From Bacillota bacterium (lineage in GTDB: Bacteria > Bacillota > Clostridia > Lachnospirales > Lachnospiraceae), in NCBI GenBank assembly GCA_023415055.1, contig JAEZLZ010000024.1, positions 1 to 64,000 of the forward strand: DNA of 64,000 nt, in the 5' to 3' direction. Positions within the stretch are counted from its first letter, which is position 1, and every line of letters starts with the position of its first letter. Under the pieces are notes generated by a model. It did not search any database and was not told the DNA's origin. It worked only from the letters and a program-made list of their open reading frames with translations. The position numbers and the translations under genes were made by a program. Shown piece by piece: positions 17,180 to 26,500 of the stretch.

Positions 17180-18784
17180 ATGAGATTTGATCAGTATGAG
17201 AATAGCATAAGAGAATCTATCAATGAAGTATTGAATATACGTGTCGAGCAGCCGGAAGAGACGAGAAGAATATGCAGACAGTTGATAGATATCGGAAAGC
17301 AGCGCAGTGATAGTAAATTACTGGGCTTTGCTCACTATTATCTGGCAGAGGCTTACTTTGATGATAACAATTATGATAAATTCTATAAGAATCTGGTGAA
17401 AGGACTGGAATATCAGCATGATGTTTCCGAAGCAAGTCTTTTAGCCAGATCCTATAACATGCTTGGCATCAATGCGGATAATCAGGGAAACATCCCTGCC
17501 GCCATCGATTATTATCTTACTGCCCTGTCCTATAGTAAGGAAAATGCGCTGAATTATGAAGCGGGGCTCGTGAATTCGAATATCGGGCAGATTTATGCCA
17601 CACTAAAGGAATATCTGACAGCAATCGCCTATCTTGAAAAGGCAATCGCCTATTTTGACAAAGCAACAGATCATAAAAATGATATCAGAAACCGAATCAT
17701 TACCGAGACGACGATAGCGATCAGTTATCTGCGTCTGGGAGAAACGAAGATTGCATTCAACTGGTTCCATAGGATAGAAGAACAGAGGGAACAATATATT
17801 AATGAAACAAGATTTCCGATCGTACTCTATTGCTTTGAGGTACTCTTTTATGATAAGCTCGAAGAATATCAGAAGCGGGATGAATTGATTGATAAATTGA
17901 TACAGATCATGGAGGAGATTCCTTCGATCATGGATATGTATGATGAAGCCTTTTTACTCTGTGAGTTTTTGATGGAAGTAGGTCGTTATCAGGATCTTGT
18001 TAAGGTGCTGACCAGAATTGAACGCTTAACCGGACAGGCTGGAATCACAAATATGCAGCTGCGGGCATTAAAGATTAAGCTCGGTTATTATAAAGCAATC
18101 GGGGAGAAAGCTGAATATATGCAGGCCTGTGCGGATTATTTTCTACTGTCGGAGCAATTGGAGGCGGAGAAGCAAACCAATGCAAAGAGAGCGATTGAAC
18201 TCCGGATTGATCTTGAAGCTGTCAAAGAAAAACAGCGGTTGATGCAAGAGGAGAACAAGCGTCTTCTGGAGAAGTCTCAGCGGGACCCGCTTACTAGGCT
18301 GCCTAACAGGGACAGACTCAATGAGTATTCGGAGATTGCCTTTGAGAAAGCATTTCGGAATAAGACAAGTCTTGGTGTAGAGATTTTTGATATTGATTGC
18401 TTTAAACAATACAATGATACCTATGGACATCAGGCCGGGGATAAATGTCTGAAGAAGATTGCCCAGTTATTGCAGGCCTTGATGGATCAGGGGATATTCT
18501 GTGCACGCTATGGCGGGGATGAATTTATTATTATCTATGAGAACATGACTGATTCGGAGATTTTGAAGATCGCACATAGATTGCGAGAGGATGTTATGAA
18601 TCTCAATATAAAACATAAGAATTCGACGGTCGGATCGGTGATCACCATCTCCCAGGGAATTCGTAATTCGGTTCCGACCTACGGAAATAAGATTTGGGAT
18701 TATTACTATGCAGCAGATATATCAATGTATCATGTGAAGCGCAGCGCGAAGAATGACATACAGCTTGTGCATAGGGCTAATTAA
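17180..18784 (+). CDS. TPR-repeat diguanylate cyclase (GGDEF)
   Basis: A 534-residue cytoplasmic protein. The first 340 residues are helical tetratricopeptide repeats (YNMLGINADNQGNIPAAIDY is one unit). A coiled segment rich in Glu, Lys and Arg near 335-370 leads to a GGDEF domain, with RDPLTRLPNRD at its start and GGDEF at 445-449, the active-site loop that makes cyclic-di-GMP. No RxxD inhibitory site is clear upstream of GGDEF. The TPR part probably senses a protein or peptide partner. GGAG lies 9 bases before ATG 17180. Confidence 0.93.
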   Translation: MRFDQYENSIRESINEVLNIRVEQPEETRRICRQLIDIGKQRSDSKLLGFAHYYLAEAYFDDNNYDKFYKNLVKGLEYQHDVSEASLLARSYNMLGINADNQGNIPAAIDYYLTALSYSKENALNYEAGLVNSNIGQIYATLKEYLTAIAYLEKAIAYFDKATDHKNDIRNRIITETTIAISYLRLGETKIAFNWFHRIEEQREQYINETRFPIVLYCFEVLFYDKLEEYQKRDELIDKLIQIMEEIPSIMDMYDEAFLLCEFLMEVGRYQDLVKVLTRIERLTGQAGITNMQLRALKIKLGYYKAIGEKAEYMQACADYFLLSEQLEAEKQTNAKRAIELRIDLEAVKEKQRLMQEENKRLLEKSQRDPLTRLPNRDRLNEYSEIAFEKAFRNKTSLGVEIFDIDCFKQYNDTYGHQAGDKCLKKIAQLLQALMDQGIFCARYGGDEFIIIYENMTDSEILKIAHRLREDVMNLNIKHKNSTVGSVITISQGIRNSVPTYGNKIWDYYYAADISMYHVKRSAKNDIQLVHRAN

Positions 18785-18919
18785 GAGTAATAATCAGGGC
18801 TACTTTACAATACTGATTTATCATAGTATACTTCTTATATTGCGTTGAATTGGTAATAATTAGAAATCATAAGAAAGGGGAAAGATATAGCGCTGCACTA
18901 TGGTTATATCTTAGTAGGC

Positions 18920-19777
18920 ATGAACAGCAAATTAAAAAGCAATTTAGCAATTATTTTGAAAGGCTTCGTTATCGGCTCGTCCATGAGTGTTCCTGGAGTA
19001 AGCGGCGGTACAATGGCTATTTTACTTGGTATATATGATAAACTGATCGGTGCGATCAGCAATTTTTTAAAGGATCTAAAGGGTAATATAATATTTTTAA
19101 TGAAATTCTGTATCGGAGCTGCAGCAGGAATTGGGTCATTGGCCTTTGTGATTAAATGGCTTCTTGAGATGTTTCCGTTACCTGTATCCTTCTTCTTTTT
19201 AGGAGCGGTTATCGGAGGAATTCCGGCCCTATACCAGAAGACAAAGGAAGCGAGCATCAAGTTTTCTTCTGTAATCTACTTTTTGATCGGACTTGTTGTG
19301 GTAATAGCCATCGGTTTTATTCCTGTCGGTAATTTTGATATCAGCTCAGGGTCCGGATTTACTCATTATCTGCTTGTGCTTGCAACCGGTATTATCATCG
19401 CTCTGGCACTTGTACTTCCGGGGATCAGTACCTCACACATGCTGTTGGTACTGGGAATGTATGATACAATGCTGGCGGCAATTACGGAATTCAATCTGGT
19501 GTACATTGGAATCATCGGTATCTCAACGTTGGTTGGGATCTTCTTAATAACGAAACCGATCGAGTGGACTATGAATAAATATCCTCATCAGACCTATTGT
19601 ATGATTATTGGATTTGTACTTGGATCAACTTCGGAAATCTTCCGTGATAAAATCATCCCGGTAATACCGGACAGCGCAGGCTTATCCTGGTGGGTACCTT
19701 CGGTATTGATCTCGATCCTAACCTTCGTCCTAGGCTATTTTGCAATCTTATTCTTATCCAGATTCTCGAATGATTAA
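18920..19777 (+). CDS. DUF368 membrane protein (PopT-type undecaprenyl phosphate translocase family)
   Basis: A 285-residue polytopic membrane protein. KGFVIGSSMSVPGVSGGTMA near the start and LALVLPGISTSHMLLVLGMY in the middle are the two inverted family signatures. DUF368 proteins are reported to return undecaprenyl phosphate across the membrane for wall synthesis. The ATG at 18920 has a poor ribosome site; the nearest good one, AAAGGGGAAAG near 18876, has no standard start codon in phase at the right distance, so the true start may be non-standard. Confidence 0.88.
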   Translation: MNSKLKSNLAIILKGFVIGSSMSVPGVSGGTMAILLGIYDKLIGAISNFLKDLKGNIIFLMKFCIGAAAGIGSLAFVIKWLLEMFPLPVSFFFLGAVIGGIPALYQKTKEASIKFSSVIYFLIGLVVVIAIGFIPVGNFDISSGSGFTHYLLVLATGIIIALALVLPGISTSHMLLVLGMYDTMLAAITEFNLVYIGIIGISTLVGIFLITKPIEWTMNKYPHQTYCMIIGFVLGSTSEIFRDKIIPVIPDSAGLSWWVPSVLISILTFVLGYFAILFLSRFSND

Positions 19778-19833
19778 CTTTGGGAATGACCGTCCGTGTT
19801 ATAATTTTGAATATTTAATTGTTTGAATGTAAG

Positions 19834-19878
19834 AAAGGATTCCATACTTCCCCTGTAAAAGGAAGTATGGAATCCTTT
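19834..19878. terminator. bidirectional terminator between convergent genes
   Basis: An 18-base perfect stem, 19834-19851 with 19861-19878, ends in TTTT on the plus strand and carries an AAAGAAAG-type tract on the other side. It separates the DUF368 gene from the convergent DUF5050 lipoprotein gene. Confidence 0.85.
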
Positions 19879-20020
19879 TGGATTTGCTATTTATTGCCTA
19901 AATAAGATATGGCTTCTCCTCGTGTTCGAATGGTTCCGGGTTTTTATATGCCTGTGAATTCGTTGAACCTAATGAGACCATTGGTAAATTTTTTGCTTGC
20001 CAGATTGCACCGCCTCTTCT

Positions 20021-21385
20021 TTATTCTTGCTCCAGAAAGTCGGAAAGTGGCAGCCTCAGATAGGTATAGTCACCGTAAGCATTGGAGGATGCAGGGGAGT
20101 TGCGCTTGGCGGCGAACATCTCATCCCCAAGGATATCCAGAGAGGAATTAAGATATAATTTGCTATCCAAACTCGAGATGTGACTGTTGCTTAATGCTAC
20201 AAGATAGACCTGGGAAACAGTATCATCACAGTCAATGGTCATAAGAAGATGATTTTCATCAAAGCGTACCTTACTTAGATATCCGGTTCCGTTGATACCC
20301 TTTAGATCATTAATGTTAAGCAGAAGCATATGATTATCTCCGTTGCAATCGATGGAGTACAGCTCTGTATTTGGAACAGCCAGATAAGCAACACTATAAT
20401 AGAGTGTCCGATTTGTCGCGAAATAAAGACGAAGGGTATGGCTATTCAGGGCAACAGACCCTTTTTTACCGAGCTCCTTATGACTTACTGTACAAAGTCT
20501 TGATACCGCATCGGTGGAATCAAGCTTACAAAGATAAGCTTCAGCAGCATTCTCTTGTGGCAAATCTATAAAATAAATACCGTCCGCGTTTGAGACAAGA
20601 TCATAGAGATCGTAGCTCGCGTGCAACTCCTTCTTGCCGGTTCCATCCATCGCCATAGAGAATAAGCGATCAGTGGAATCCAGGTCCGCCATATCGTTAA
20701 TCCCTTTCACGGTATAATAGATCCGTGCTCCAAACAGCTTAGCCTCGGCGACGTTCTGAGCCAGCAATTTTCTCTGATTCCCCTTAACACTTACTCGGAA
20801 GACCTGTCCTTCCATGGGAAAATAAAAGTAGAGATAGTCCCCCGAGATTCCGAGAATGGAAGCATCGGCAGCATTGCCGTTGTAGAGTCTGATTTTATTA
20901 CGTCCATCTGTCCCGATCCGGTAGATATCACTCCGGTCCGCATAATAGAGGTAACCATCATACAGATAAAATTCCTCGGCAGCAAAGGAAGTGAGAACCT
21001 TCTTGTCACCGTTCACCGTGTTTTCGGCGATTAGCTGGCAGGTGCTGTTATGGTCTCCGTGGGTATAGACTCCATCTTTATAATATAAAAAGGAACCGTC
21101 CTTAATCACCGTATTGCTGTGTGGAACCGGGTCGTATGCTTCCTGAACCGGGAGTACCGTAGGAGATTGTGTGGAGGTACTCGTTGGGGCTTTACTCGGC
21201 GGGAGCGTCGCAGCCACTTCCTTTGTTGGCAGAGGTGCATAAGTAGTCTCAGCTTCAGCCCCTATCGTCGGGGTGACGGTAGTCTTGATGCTGCTTATCT
21301 GCGTTTTTGCATTTGAACAGGCGGTGAGAAGTAAGCCTGCACATAGGGTTATCACTATAGATAGAACTCGTTTTCTTTGGTCCAT
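20021..21385 (-). CDS. lipoprotein with DUF5050 beta-propeller-like repeats
   Basis: A 454-residue exported lipoprotein. A signal peptide ends in LLTACS, so Cys23 is lipidated. A low-complexity Thr/Pro/Ser linker spans about 25-80. The remainder repeats units such as YLYYADRSDIYRIGTDG and ARIYYTVKG, in which YY/YF strands alternate with D-G turns, as in DUF5050 and other six-bladed propeller families. It may bind a ligand or protein on the outer face of the membrane; no enzyme motif is seen. AAAGGAAG precedes ATG 21385. It converges on the DUF368 gene. Confidence 0.8.
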   Translation of the reverse strand: MDQRKRVLSIVITLCAGLLLTACSNAKTQISSIKTTVTPTIGAEAETTYAPLPTKEVAATLPPSKAPTSTSTQSPTVLPVQEAYDPVPHSNTVIKDGSFLYYKDGVYTHGDHNSTCQLIAENTVNGDKKVLTSFAAEEFYLYDGYLYYADRSDIYRIGTDGRNKIRLYNGNAADASILGISGDYLYFYFPMEGQVFRVSVKGNQRKLLAQNVAEAKLFGARIYYTVKGINDMADLDSTDRLFSMAMDGTGKKELHASYDLYDLVSNADGIYFIDLPQENAAEAYLCKLDSTDAVSRLCTVSHKELGKKGSVALNSHTLRLYFATNRTLYYSVAYLAVPNTELYSIDCNGDNHMLLLNINDLKGINGTGYLSKVRFDENHLLMTIDCDDTVSQVYLVALSNSHISSLDSKLYLNSSLDILGDEMFAAKRNSPASSNAYGDYTYLRLPLSDFLEQE

Positions 21386-21742
21386 TTTTCTAACTTCCTT
21401 TTTTTGTTATCTTTATTTTCTTATTTATTTTCCAACCAGCTTTTATACCAAGCCATCCTAATGCTATCCCATGGCAAAATTGAGTCATTAATATAACAGA
21501 TTTATTAAGAATAGATAATTGAGGTCGGATGATTAGAAAACGGTGTAAAATATTAATAATTATTTGTATTATTATAAAAAAACGATTAAAAAACTACCAT
21601 AATTAGTAAAAGTTTGGTATACTACAACCAGGTTGTAACCAGATCCTTGTGGAACAGAGTTGCTGTTAAAGATGGATACGCATTAGCCAATGCTATCGCG
21701 TTTCTCACTGATCTAAGATGTTACATTAAGGGGGCAGATATT
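21386..21742. promoter_or_regulatory. divergent spacer before the nfeD-flotillin genes
   Basis: This stretch of about 360 bases is very AT-rich (21500-21620) and holds no gene. A TATACT element near 21617 could be the -10 box for nfeD. A frame extending the nfeD coding region upstream to 21614 has no ribosome site and reads like spacer. Confidence 0.4.
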
Positions 21743-22375
21743 TTGATAACAGTCTATCTATGTTTTCTGGCAGGTGGAGCGGTACTGCCGCTTCTCAGCG
21801 TATTACTCGGTTCACTTGGCTCAGGCTCAGAGGTGGATGTGGATACAGACATTGATATTGATGCAGATATTGATGTGGACGTTTCGCCTGATACTGGAGC
21901 CGATATGGATATTGATTTCTCAGGGCAGGATATTGATGCCGGATCCGTACTCAGCATTGGTTTTCTTCCTACCTCCCTCATGGCATTATCTGCAATGGCG
22001 ATTACCTTTGGGGCGGTAGGCTCAGTTATGGAGTTGCTTGACAGTAATTCGATCCTTACTTTTGTGGTCGCAGCAATCGCAGGCTATCTCACCGGTGTGG
22101 TTGTTCAGACCATAATAAAGACTCTTAAGAGGATACAGAAAAGGAACTATGGGATCAACGAGAATGAACTATTAATGTATGACGGAAAGGTAGTTGATAC
22201 GATACTTCCAGGACAGCTGGGAACCGTAAGCTTTCACACACTGAAGGAAGTGCATGTAAGTTATCCGGCCAGATGCGCCGATACCAAGCTTCGGTTGGAA
22301 ACAGGAAGAATCGTTAAGGCACTGGAAGTCAGTAACGGTATTTGTATCGTAGAACCAAAAAACAAGTATGAGTAA
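21743..22375 (+). CDS. NfeD-like membrane protein with Asp-rich linker
   Basis: A 210-residue membrane protein, partner of flotillin. I start it at TTG 21743 because AAGGGGG lies 8 bases upstream. A first membrane helix (about 1-25) is followed by an acidic stretch of alternating Asp with Val or Ile at about 30-65, then two more helices, and a C-terminal OB-fold (about 145-210) of the NfeD type (GQLGTVSF, RIVKALEV). NfeD proteins scaffold SPFH proteins in membrane domains. The flotillin gene follows 39 bases later. The acidic linker is unusual for the family and might bind divalent cations (inference). Confidence 0.82.
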   Translation: MITVYLCFLAGGAVLPLLSVLLGSLGSGSEVDVDTDIDIDADIDVDVSPDTGADMDIDFSGQDIDAGSVLSIGFLPTSLMALSAMAITFGAVGSVMELLDSNSILTFVVAAIAGYLTGVVVQTIIKTLKRIQKRNYGINENELLMYDGKVVDTILPGQLGTVSFHTLKEVHVSYPARCADTKLRLETGRIVKALEVSNGICIVEPKNKYE

Positions 22376-22414
22376 CTATGGGAAGCAATTAATAATTATG
22401 ATGGAGGAGTAAAA

Positions 22415-23983
22415 ATGGTATTATTAGCATCAGCGGCCATAGAATTTGGCCCAATCATTATCACAGTAATCGCGGTAGCAGCAGTTATTTTCGTTCTGGT
22501 CAGCATCTTCAGTATGTGGAAGAAGGTTCCCCAGGATAAGGCGATGGTAGTGACCGGTATGAAAAAGAGAATTATCACCGGTGGAGGTGGAGTGGTTATT
22601 CCGATATTGGAACGGACGGATACCATCTCCTTAGGTAACATTCAGCTTAATGTAAACACTTCACAGACCATGTCATCGCAGGGGGTTCCCATCGACGTAG
22701 CAGGTACCGCAGTGATTAAGGTTCGTAATACACAGGAAAGTATCTATCTTGCAATTGAGCAATTTACCGGATTGAATGAGAATCAGATTCAGAACTCCAT
22801 CTCCGAGCAGGTTACTCTCATTTTAGAAGGTAAGCTTCGAGAGATCGTAGCTTCCATGACCGTAGAGCAGATCTATAACGACAGGGAAGCATTCTCTGCC
22901 AAGGTGCAGGAGGTAGTCGGTACCAAGATCGGTGAGATGGGTCTCGAATTAAAGGACTTCTCCATCAAGGATGTCAATGATACCAATGGCTACATTAAAG
23001 CGCTTGGTGCAAAACAGATCGCGGAGAAGAAAAAGGATGCGGAAATCGCGCAGGCCTATGCTTTAAAGGAAGAGTCCATCAAGAAATCCGAGGCAACCAA
23101 GGAGGGTGAGAAAGCTCGACTGGAGGCACAGACGGAAGTCAGTGCTGCGATGAAGGAGAAAGAAGTACAGGAGGCTCAGTATCGTATTGAGCAGGAATCA
23201 GCAAAGGCAAAGGCAGATGCCGCTTACGAGATTCAGAAGAGTATCACTTATAAGGATATTATTTCGGCTCAGATGGAAGCGGATATACTCAGACAGCAGA
23301 AACAGAAGGAACTTCAGGAAGCACAGCTGCAGGTGGAAATCGCACGTGAGCAAAAACAGACAGAGCTGGAACAGCGCCGTGCAGAGAAGACTCGGGAAGA
23401 GCTTAAGACGAAGGTAGTTGAGCCTGCCAACGCGGATCGTGAGCAGAAGAAGGCAGAGGCAGATGCGGAGAAGTATACACAGATTGCCGCAGCAGAAGCA
23501 AGAGCAGAAGCGAAGAAGGCAGAAGCAAGTGCGGAAGCAGAAGCGATCAGAGTAAAAGCAAAGGCTCAGGCGGATGCCGAAGCAATCAATGGTGAAGCAA
23601 GAGCGAAGGCGATCAGTGCAGTCGGTATCGCAGAGGCAGAAGCAATTAAAGCAAAGGGACTTGCGGAAGCAGAAGCGATGGAGAAGAAAGCAGAGGCTTA
23701 TAAGAAGTACACCGGAGCAGCGATGGCTGATAAGCTGATCGAGAAGCTGCCGGAGATTGCTAAAGCTATCGCAGAGCCCCTCGGACAGATCTCGGACATC
23801 AAAATCTATGGTGGTGGAATCGAGAATGTATCGGATAATGTTCCTACCGTCCTCGCCAAGGTTTTCGACACCGTGCAGAGTGCAGTTGGAATCGATATGA
23901 AGAATATCGTCATGGCAGACAGTCTGGATGCAAGAACGACGAAGAATATCAATGTTACCGGGATAAGCGAGGACACGATGTAA
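22415..23983 (+). CDS. floT: flotillin, SPFH/band 7 family
   Basis: A 522-residue protein that would form scaffolds in ordered membrane domains. An N-terminal membrane hairpin covers about 5-30. The SPFH domain spans about 35-220 (QDKAMVVTGMKKRI and TNGYIKALGAKQIAEK). A long coiled coil rich in Ala, Glu and Lys, at about 220-430, contains many AEA/KAEAxA repeats typical of flotillin, and the C-terminus has ALAKxAP-like YTGAAMADKLIEKLPEIAKAI. ATG 22415 follows GGAGG. It sits next to nfeD, the standard pairing. The name follows the B. subtilis family; orthology is not tested. Confidence 0.93.
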   Translation: MVLLASAAIEFGPIIITVIAVAAVIFVLVSIFSMWKKVPQDKAMVVTGMKKRIITGGGGVVIPILERTDTISLGNIQLNVNTSQTMSSQGVPIDVAGTAVIKVRNTQESIYLAIEQFTGLNENQIQNSISEQVTLILEGKLREIVASMTVEQIYNDREAFSAKVQEVVGTKIGEMGLELKDFSIKDVNDTNGYIKALGAKQIAEKKKDAEIAQAYALKEESIKKSEATKEGEKARLEAQTEVSAAMKEKEVQEAQYRIEQESAKAKADAAYEIQKSITYKDIISAQMEADILRQQKQKELQEAQLQVEIAREQKQTELEQRRAEKTREELKTKVVEPANADREQKKAEADAEKYTQIAAAEARAEAKKAEASAEAEAIRVKAKAQADAEAINGEARAKAISAVGIAEAEAIKAKGLAEAEAMEKKAEAYKKYTGAAMADKLIEKLPEIAKAIAEPLGQISDIKIYGGGIENVSDNVPTVLAKVFDTVQSAVGIDMKNIVMADSLDARTTKNINVTGISEDTM

Positions 23984-24120
23984 CCGGACCACATTTGCAA
24001 CTTGCCCTAACATAATGCATTTCACCTTCGATTTTATTGTAAGCTGGAAGTATTCGCGATATACTCCATTCAACGAGGTTGCTAAGGCAATCAATCATAA
24101 ATGAAAGGGAGTTTTTAGTT

Positions 24121-25422
24121 ATGTTAGGAATGTTTGTTATCATTATTATGTTAATGGCGGAGATTGGATTTGCGACCTACTGTCTTATTACACGGTCGTA
24201 TCAGAAGAAAGCTAGATCGATTCTGGTCCTCAGTGCATTGGCCGTTTTTGTTTTGCTATCTCTTCTTGGAGTGTTATCGTGGGGATTTCGTTGGTTTATG
24301 CTGGGTGTGATATTACTGATCAAGGCAGTATGGGCTGTAATGTATTTCAGAAAATTAAATGATCGAAAGGTCTCGAATTTCAGGCCCAAATATGTTATTC
24401 TATCAGGAGTACGAAACATCTTTTTGCTTGGCTTTGCGATCCTGCCGGCAGTGATATTTCCACAGTTTCAACCGGTAGAGACCACCGGTACTTATGAGGT
24501 TAAGACGGTAAGTTATACACTGGAGGATACAAGCAGAAGAGAGTCTTTTTCCGATCAGGAAGAGAATAGAAGAGTAACGGTTCAGTTCTGGTATCCCGAT
24601 ACAGAAGATGAGACCTTCCCTTTGACGGTATTCTCCCATGGTTCTTTCGGCTTTCGAGGCAGCAATGCCTCTACCTTTGAAGAACTTGCAAGCAACGGCT
24701 ATGTAGTATGCAGCATCGATCATACTTATCATGCATTTTTTACCAAGCAGACCGATGGAAAGATGATTCTAGTCAATACAAAATTTATGAATGATGCAAT
24801 TGCAGTTACTAACGATGACTATGATGAGAAGACGACATATGAATTAACCGGACAGTGGCTTACCCTAAGAACGCAGGATATGAATTTTGTTCTGGACGAA
24901 ATTATATCACAGGTAAATCAACCTTCTTCCGATGAGGTTTATCACCGGATTGATCAGGAAAGAATAGGACTCTTTGGTCATTCTCTTGGCGGTGCGACAG
25001 CAGCGAAATTAGGAAGAGACCGCAAGGATGTGGATGCAGTCATCGTGGTCGATGGAACCATGCTTGGTGAAGAGATCGGTTTTAAAGATGGTAAGACGGT
25101 CCTTGATGAGACTCCTTATCCGGTTCCTCTGTTGAACCTTTATAATGAAGAGCATTATGAAGGGGCGAATCAGCAGGGTATGGACTATGCCAACACTTAT
25201 GCATCAAAACATGCCAAGGATGCAAGAGATATCGTGATCCTCGGAGCAGGTCATTTAAATTTTACCGATCTACCCTTATTCTCTCCGACTCTGGCGGCGA
25301 TGCTCGGAACCGGTGAGGTAGACAGTCGTTACTGCGTTGAGACAATGAACCATGTCATATTAACCTATTTCAATCATTACTTAAAGGATGTCCAAGACAT
25401 CGAGCTCTCATCACAATATTAA
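24121..25422 (+). CDS. membrane-anchored alpha/beta hydrolase (PAF-acetylhydrolase-like)
   Basis: A 433-residue protein. Three or four N-terminal helices (about 1-115) anchor it in the membrane. The hydrolase domain has FSHGSFGFRGSN as the oxyanion strand, GHSLGGATAAK as the nucleophile elbow with catalytic Ser, and a late GAGHLNF supplying the His. Such enzymes cleave short acyl esters, including phospholipids. The start is ATG 24121, since AAAGGGAG precedes it; the frame could be read upstream to 24079 but without a ribosome site. It follows flotillin with a 137-base gap and overlaps nothing; LytTR follows 22 bases later. Confidence 0.85.
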   Translation: MLGMFVIIIMLMAEIGFATYCLITRSYQKKARSILVLSALAVFVLLSLLGVLSWGFRWFMLGVILLIKAVWAVMYFRKLNDRKVSNFRPKYVILSGVRNIFLLGFAILPAVIFPQFQPVETTGTYEVKTVSYTLEDTSRRESFSDQEENRRVTVQFWYPDTEDETFPLTVFSHGSFGFRGSNASTFEELASNGYVVCSIDHTYHAFFTKQTDGKMILVNTKFMNDAIAVTNDDYDEKTTYELTGQWLTLRTQDMNFVLDEIISQVNQPSSDEVYHRIDQERIGLFGHSLGGATAAKLGRDRKDVDAVIVVDGTMLGEEIGFKDGKTVLDETPYPVPLLNLYNEEHYEGANQQGMDYANTYASKHAKDARDIVILGAGHLNFTDLPLFSPTLAAMLGTGEVDSRYCVETMNHVILTYFNHYLKDVQDIELSSQY

Positions 25423-25444
25423 TTATATTCGATTTGGAGAAGAC

Positions 25445-25882
25445 ATGAAGGTACGCATAGAAAATATAGGCAAAAACGAAGAGGAGAATGTACTGATCCG
25501 TTGCTATAAGGTAAATGAAGAGGTACGTGAAATTACCGAATTTATACGAGCAAGAGAGGGTATGATCTCGGGGTATAACGATTCTCAGATATTTCAGATC
25601 GCTCTGCGGGATGTCTACTACTTTGAAGGTGTTGATAATAAGGTCTATGCCTACCTTAAGAATAATGTCTATGAAGTTAAAAATAAACTGTACGAGTTGG
25701 AGGAAAGCTTTCGGGACAGAAAGTTTTTCCGATGCTCCAAATCCATTCTTGTGAATCTACTAAAAATAGAATGTGTAAAGCCGGCGCTTAACGGCAGATT
25801 TACCGCAATGCTATTGAACCGGGAACAGGTCATTATCTCCAGACAATATGTACCTGAGCTCAAAAAGCTTTTGCAGATCTAG
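25445..25882 (+). CDS. LytTR-domain DNA-binding regulator
   Basis: A 145-residue protein with a LytTR DNA-binding domain in the C-terminal 100 residues (LRDVYYFEGVDNKVYAYL, FFRCSKSILVNL, VIISRQYVPELKKLL). It has no receiver domain. TTGGAGAAG lies just before ATG 25445. It is followed 24 bases later by a DUF3021 membrane protein. LytTR and DUF3021 pairs are known in Firmicutes, where the membrane protein is thought to hold or tune the regulator. The targets probably include its own promoter. Confidence 0.9.
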   Translation: MKVRIENIGKNEEENVLIRCYKVNEEVREITEFIRAREGMISGYNDSQIFQIALRDVYYFEGVDNKVYAYLKNNVYEVKNKLYELEESFRDRKFFRCSKSILVNLLKIECVKPALNGRFTAMLLNREQVIISRQYVPELKKLLQI

Positions 25883-25906
25883 GGAATGGGGAAAGAAGGA
25901 TGAAGA

Positions 25907-26329
25907 ATGAGTCTTGTTAGCTTTATCAAGAAAAATTTGATTGACTACTTTATTATAGTTACGGGTGTTAATGTAGCGACTGCAATACTTGGAATGAAGT
26001 TTGACCCGGATAGGGTCTTTGGCTACCAGGCATATTTCTCGCCACTCATCTTCGGAGCGGTTGCAGTACTTCCTTCCATTGTAATGTATTCCCGCCGGGA
26101 ATTAAGTTTTCGCCGCATGCTGATAAGAGAAGCATTACATCTGGTGGTACTGGAGATTACACTGATTGCATTCGGCTATTTCTCCGGACTCTTGACGAAT
26201 TGGAGCATCATCGCTGCCTTTGCGGTCGGAGTTTTCTTGGTCAATGCCTTTACCCTATTCATTCGCTATCTCATCGACAGCAAAACTGCTGTCGAGATTA
26301 ATAAAGGACTTAGAAGAATTCAGGAATAA
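25907..26329 (+). CDS. DUF3021 membrane protein
   Basis: A 140-residue protein with four predicted membrane helices (about 12-30, 42-62, 78-98 and 104-124). It matches DUF3021 in length and layout. It is the usual neighbour of LytTR regulators and may inhibit or anchor them. The C-terminus is short, charged and cytoplasmic. A terminator-like structure follows the stop codon. Confidence 0.82.
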   Translation: MSLVSFIKKNLIDYFIIVTGVNVATAILGMKFDPDRVFGYQAYFSPLIFGAVAVLPSIVMYSRRELSFRRMLIREALHLVVLEITLIAFGYFSGLLTNWSIIAAFAVGVFLVNAFTLFIRYLIDSKTAVEINKGLRRIQE

Positions 26330-26342
26330 GTAATGTAAATAG

Positions 26343-26440
26343 AAAAAAGCCGGTTGGTCTGATATGCATCCTTGCGATACTATTACGTTTATCCCAAGGT
26401 AGCTCCACGAGAGGGCATATCTCGTACCAGCAGGCTTTTT
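26343..26440 (+). terminator. long interrupted terminator after the LytTR-DUF3021 genes
   Basis: AAAAAAGCC (26343-26351) pairs with GGCTTTTT (26433-26440), GTTGGT with ACCAGC, and GATATGC (26361-26367) with GCATATC further in. About 50 unpaired bases remain in the middle. The T run at the end suits a terminator. A second small hairpin, ATAGAAAG 26453-26460 with CTTTCTAT 26474-26481, lies between this and the next minus-strand gene. Confidence 0.6.
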
Positions 26441-26500
26441 GCATTCATGACAATAGAAAGATCGCGAAGCGTGCTTTCTATCGTTTGCCGCCTAACTATC

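Noticed and set aside
23400..23720. Tandem GCAGAAGC-type repeats
   Set aside because: They encode the Ala/Glu coiled coil of flotillin, which is normal for that family.
23198..24094. Long minus-strand frame rich in Leu, Cys and Arg across the flotillin gene
   Set aside because: It comes from the repetitive Ala/Glu/Lys coding of flotillin read backwards; no ribosome site or family motif.
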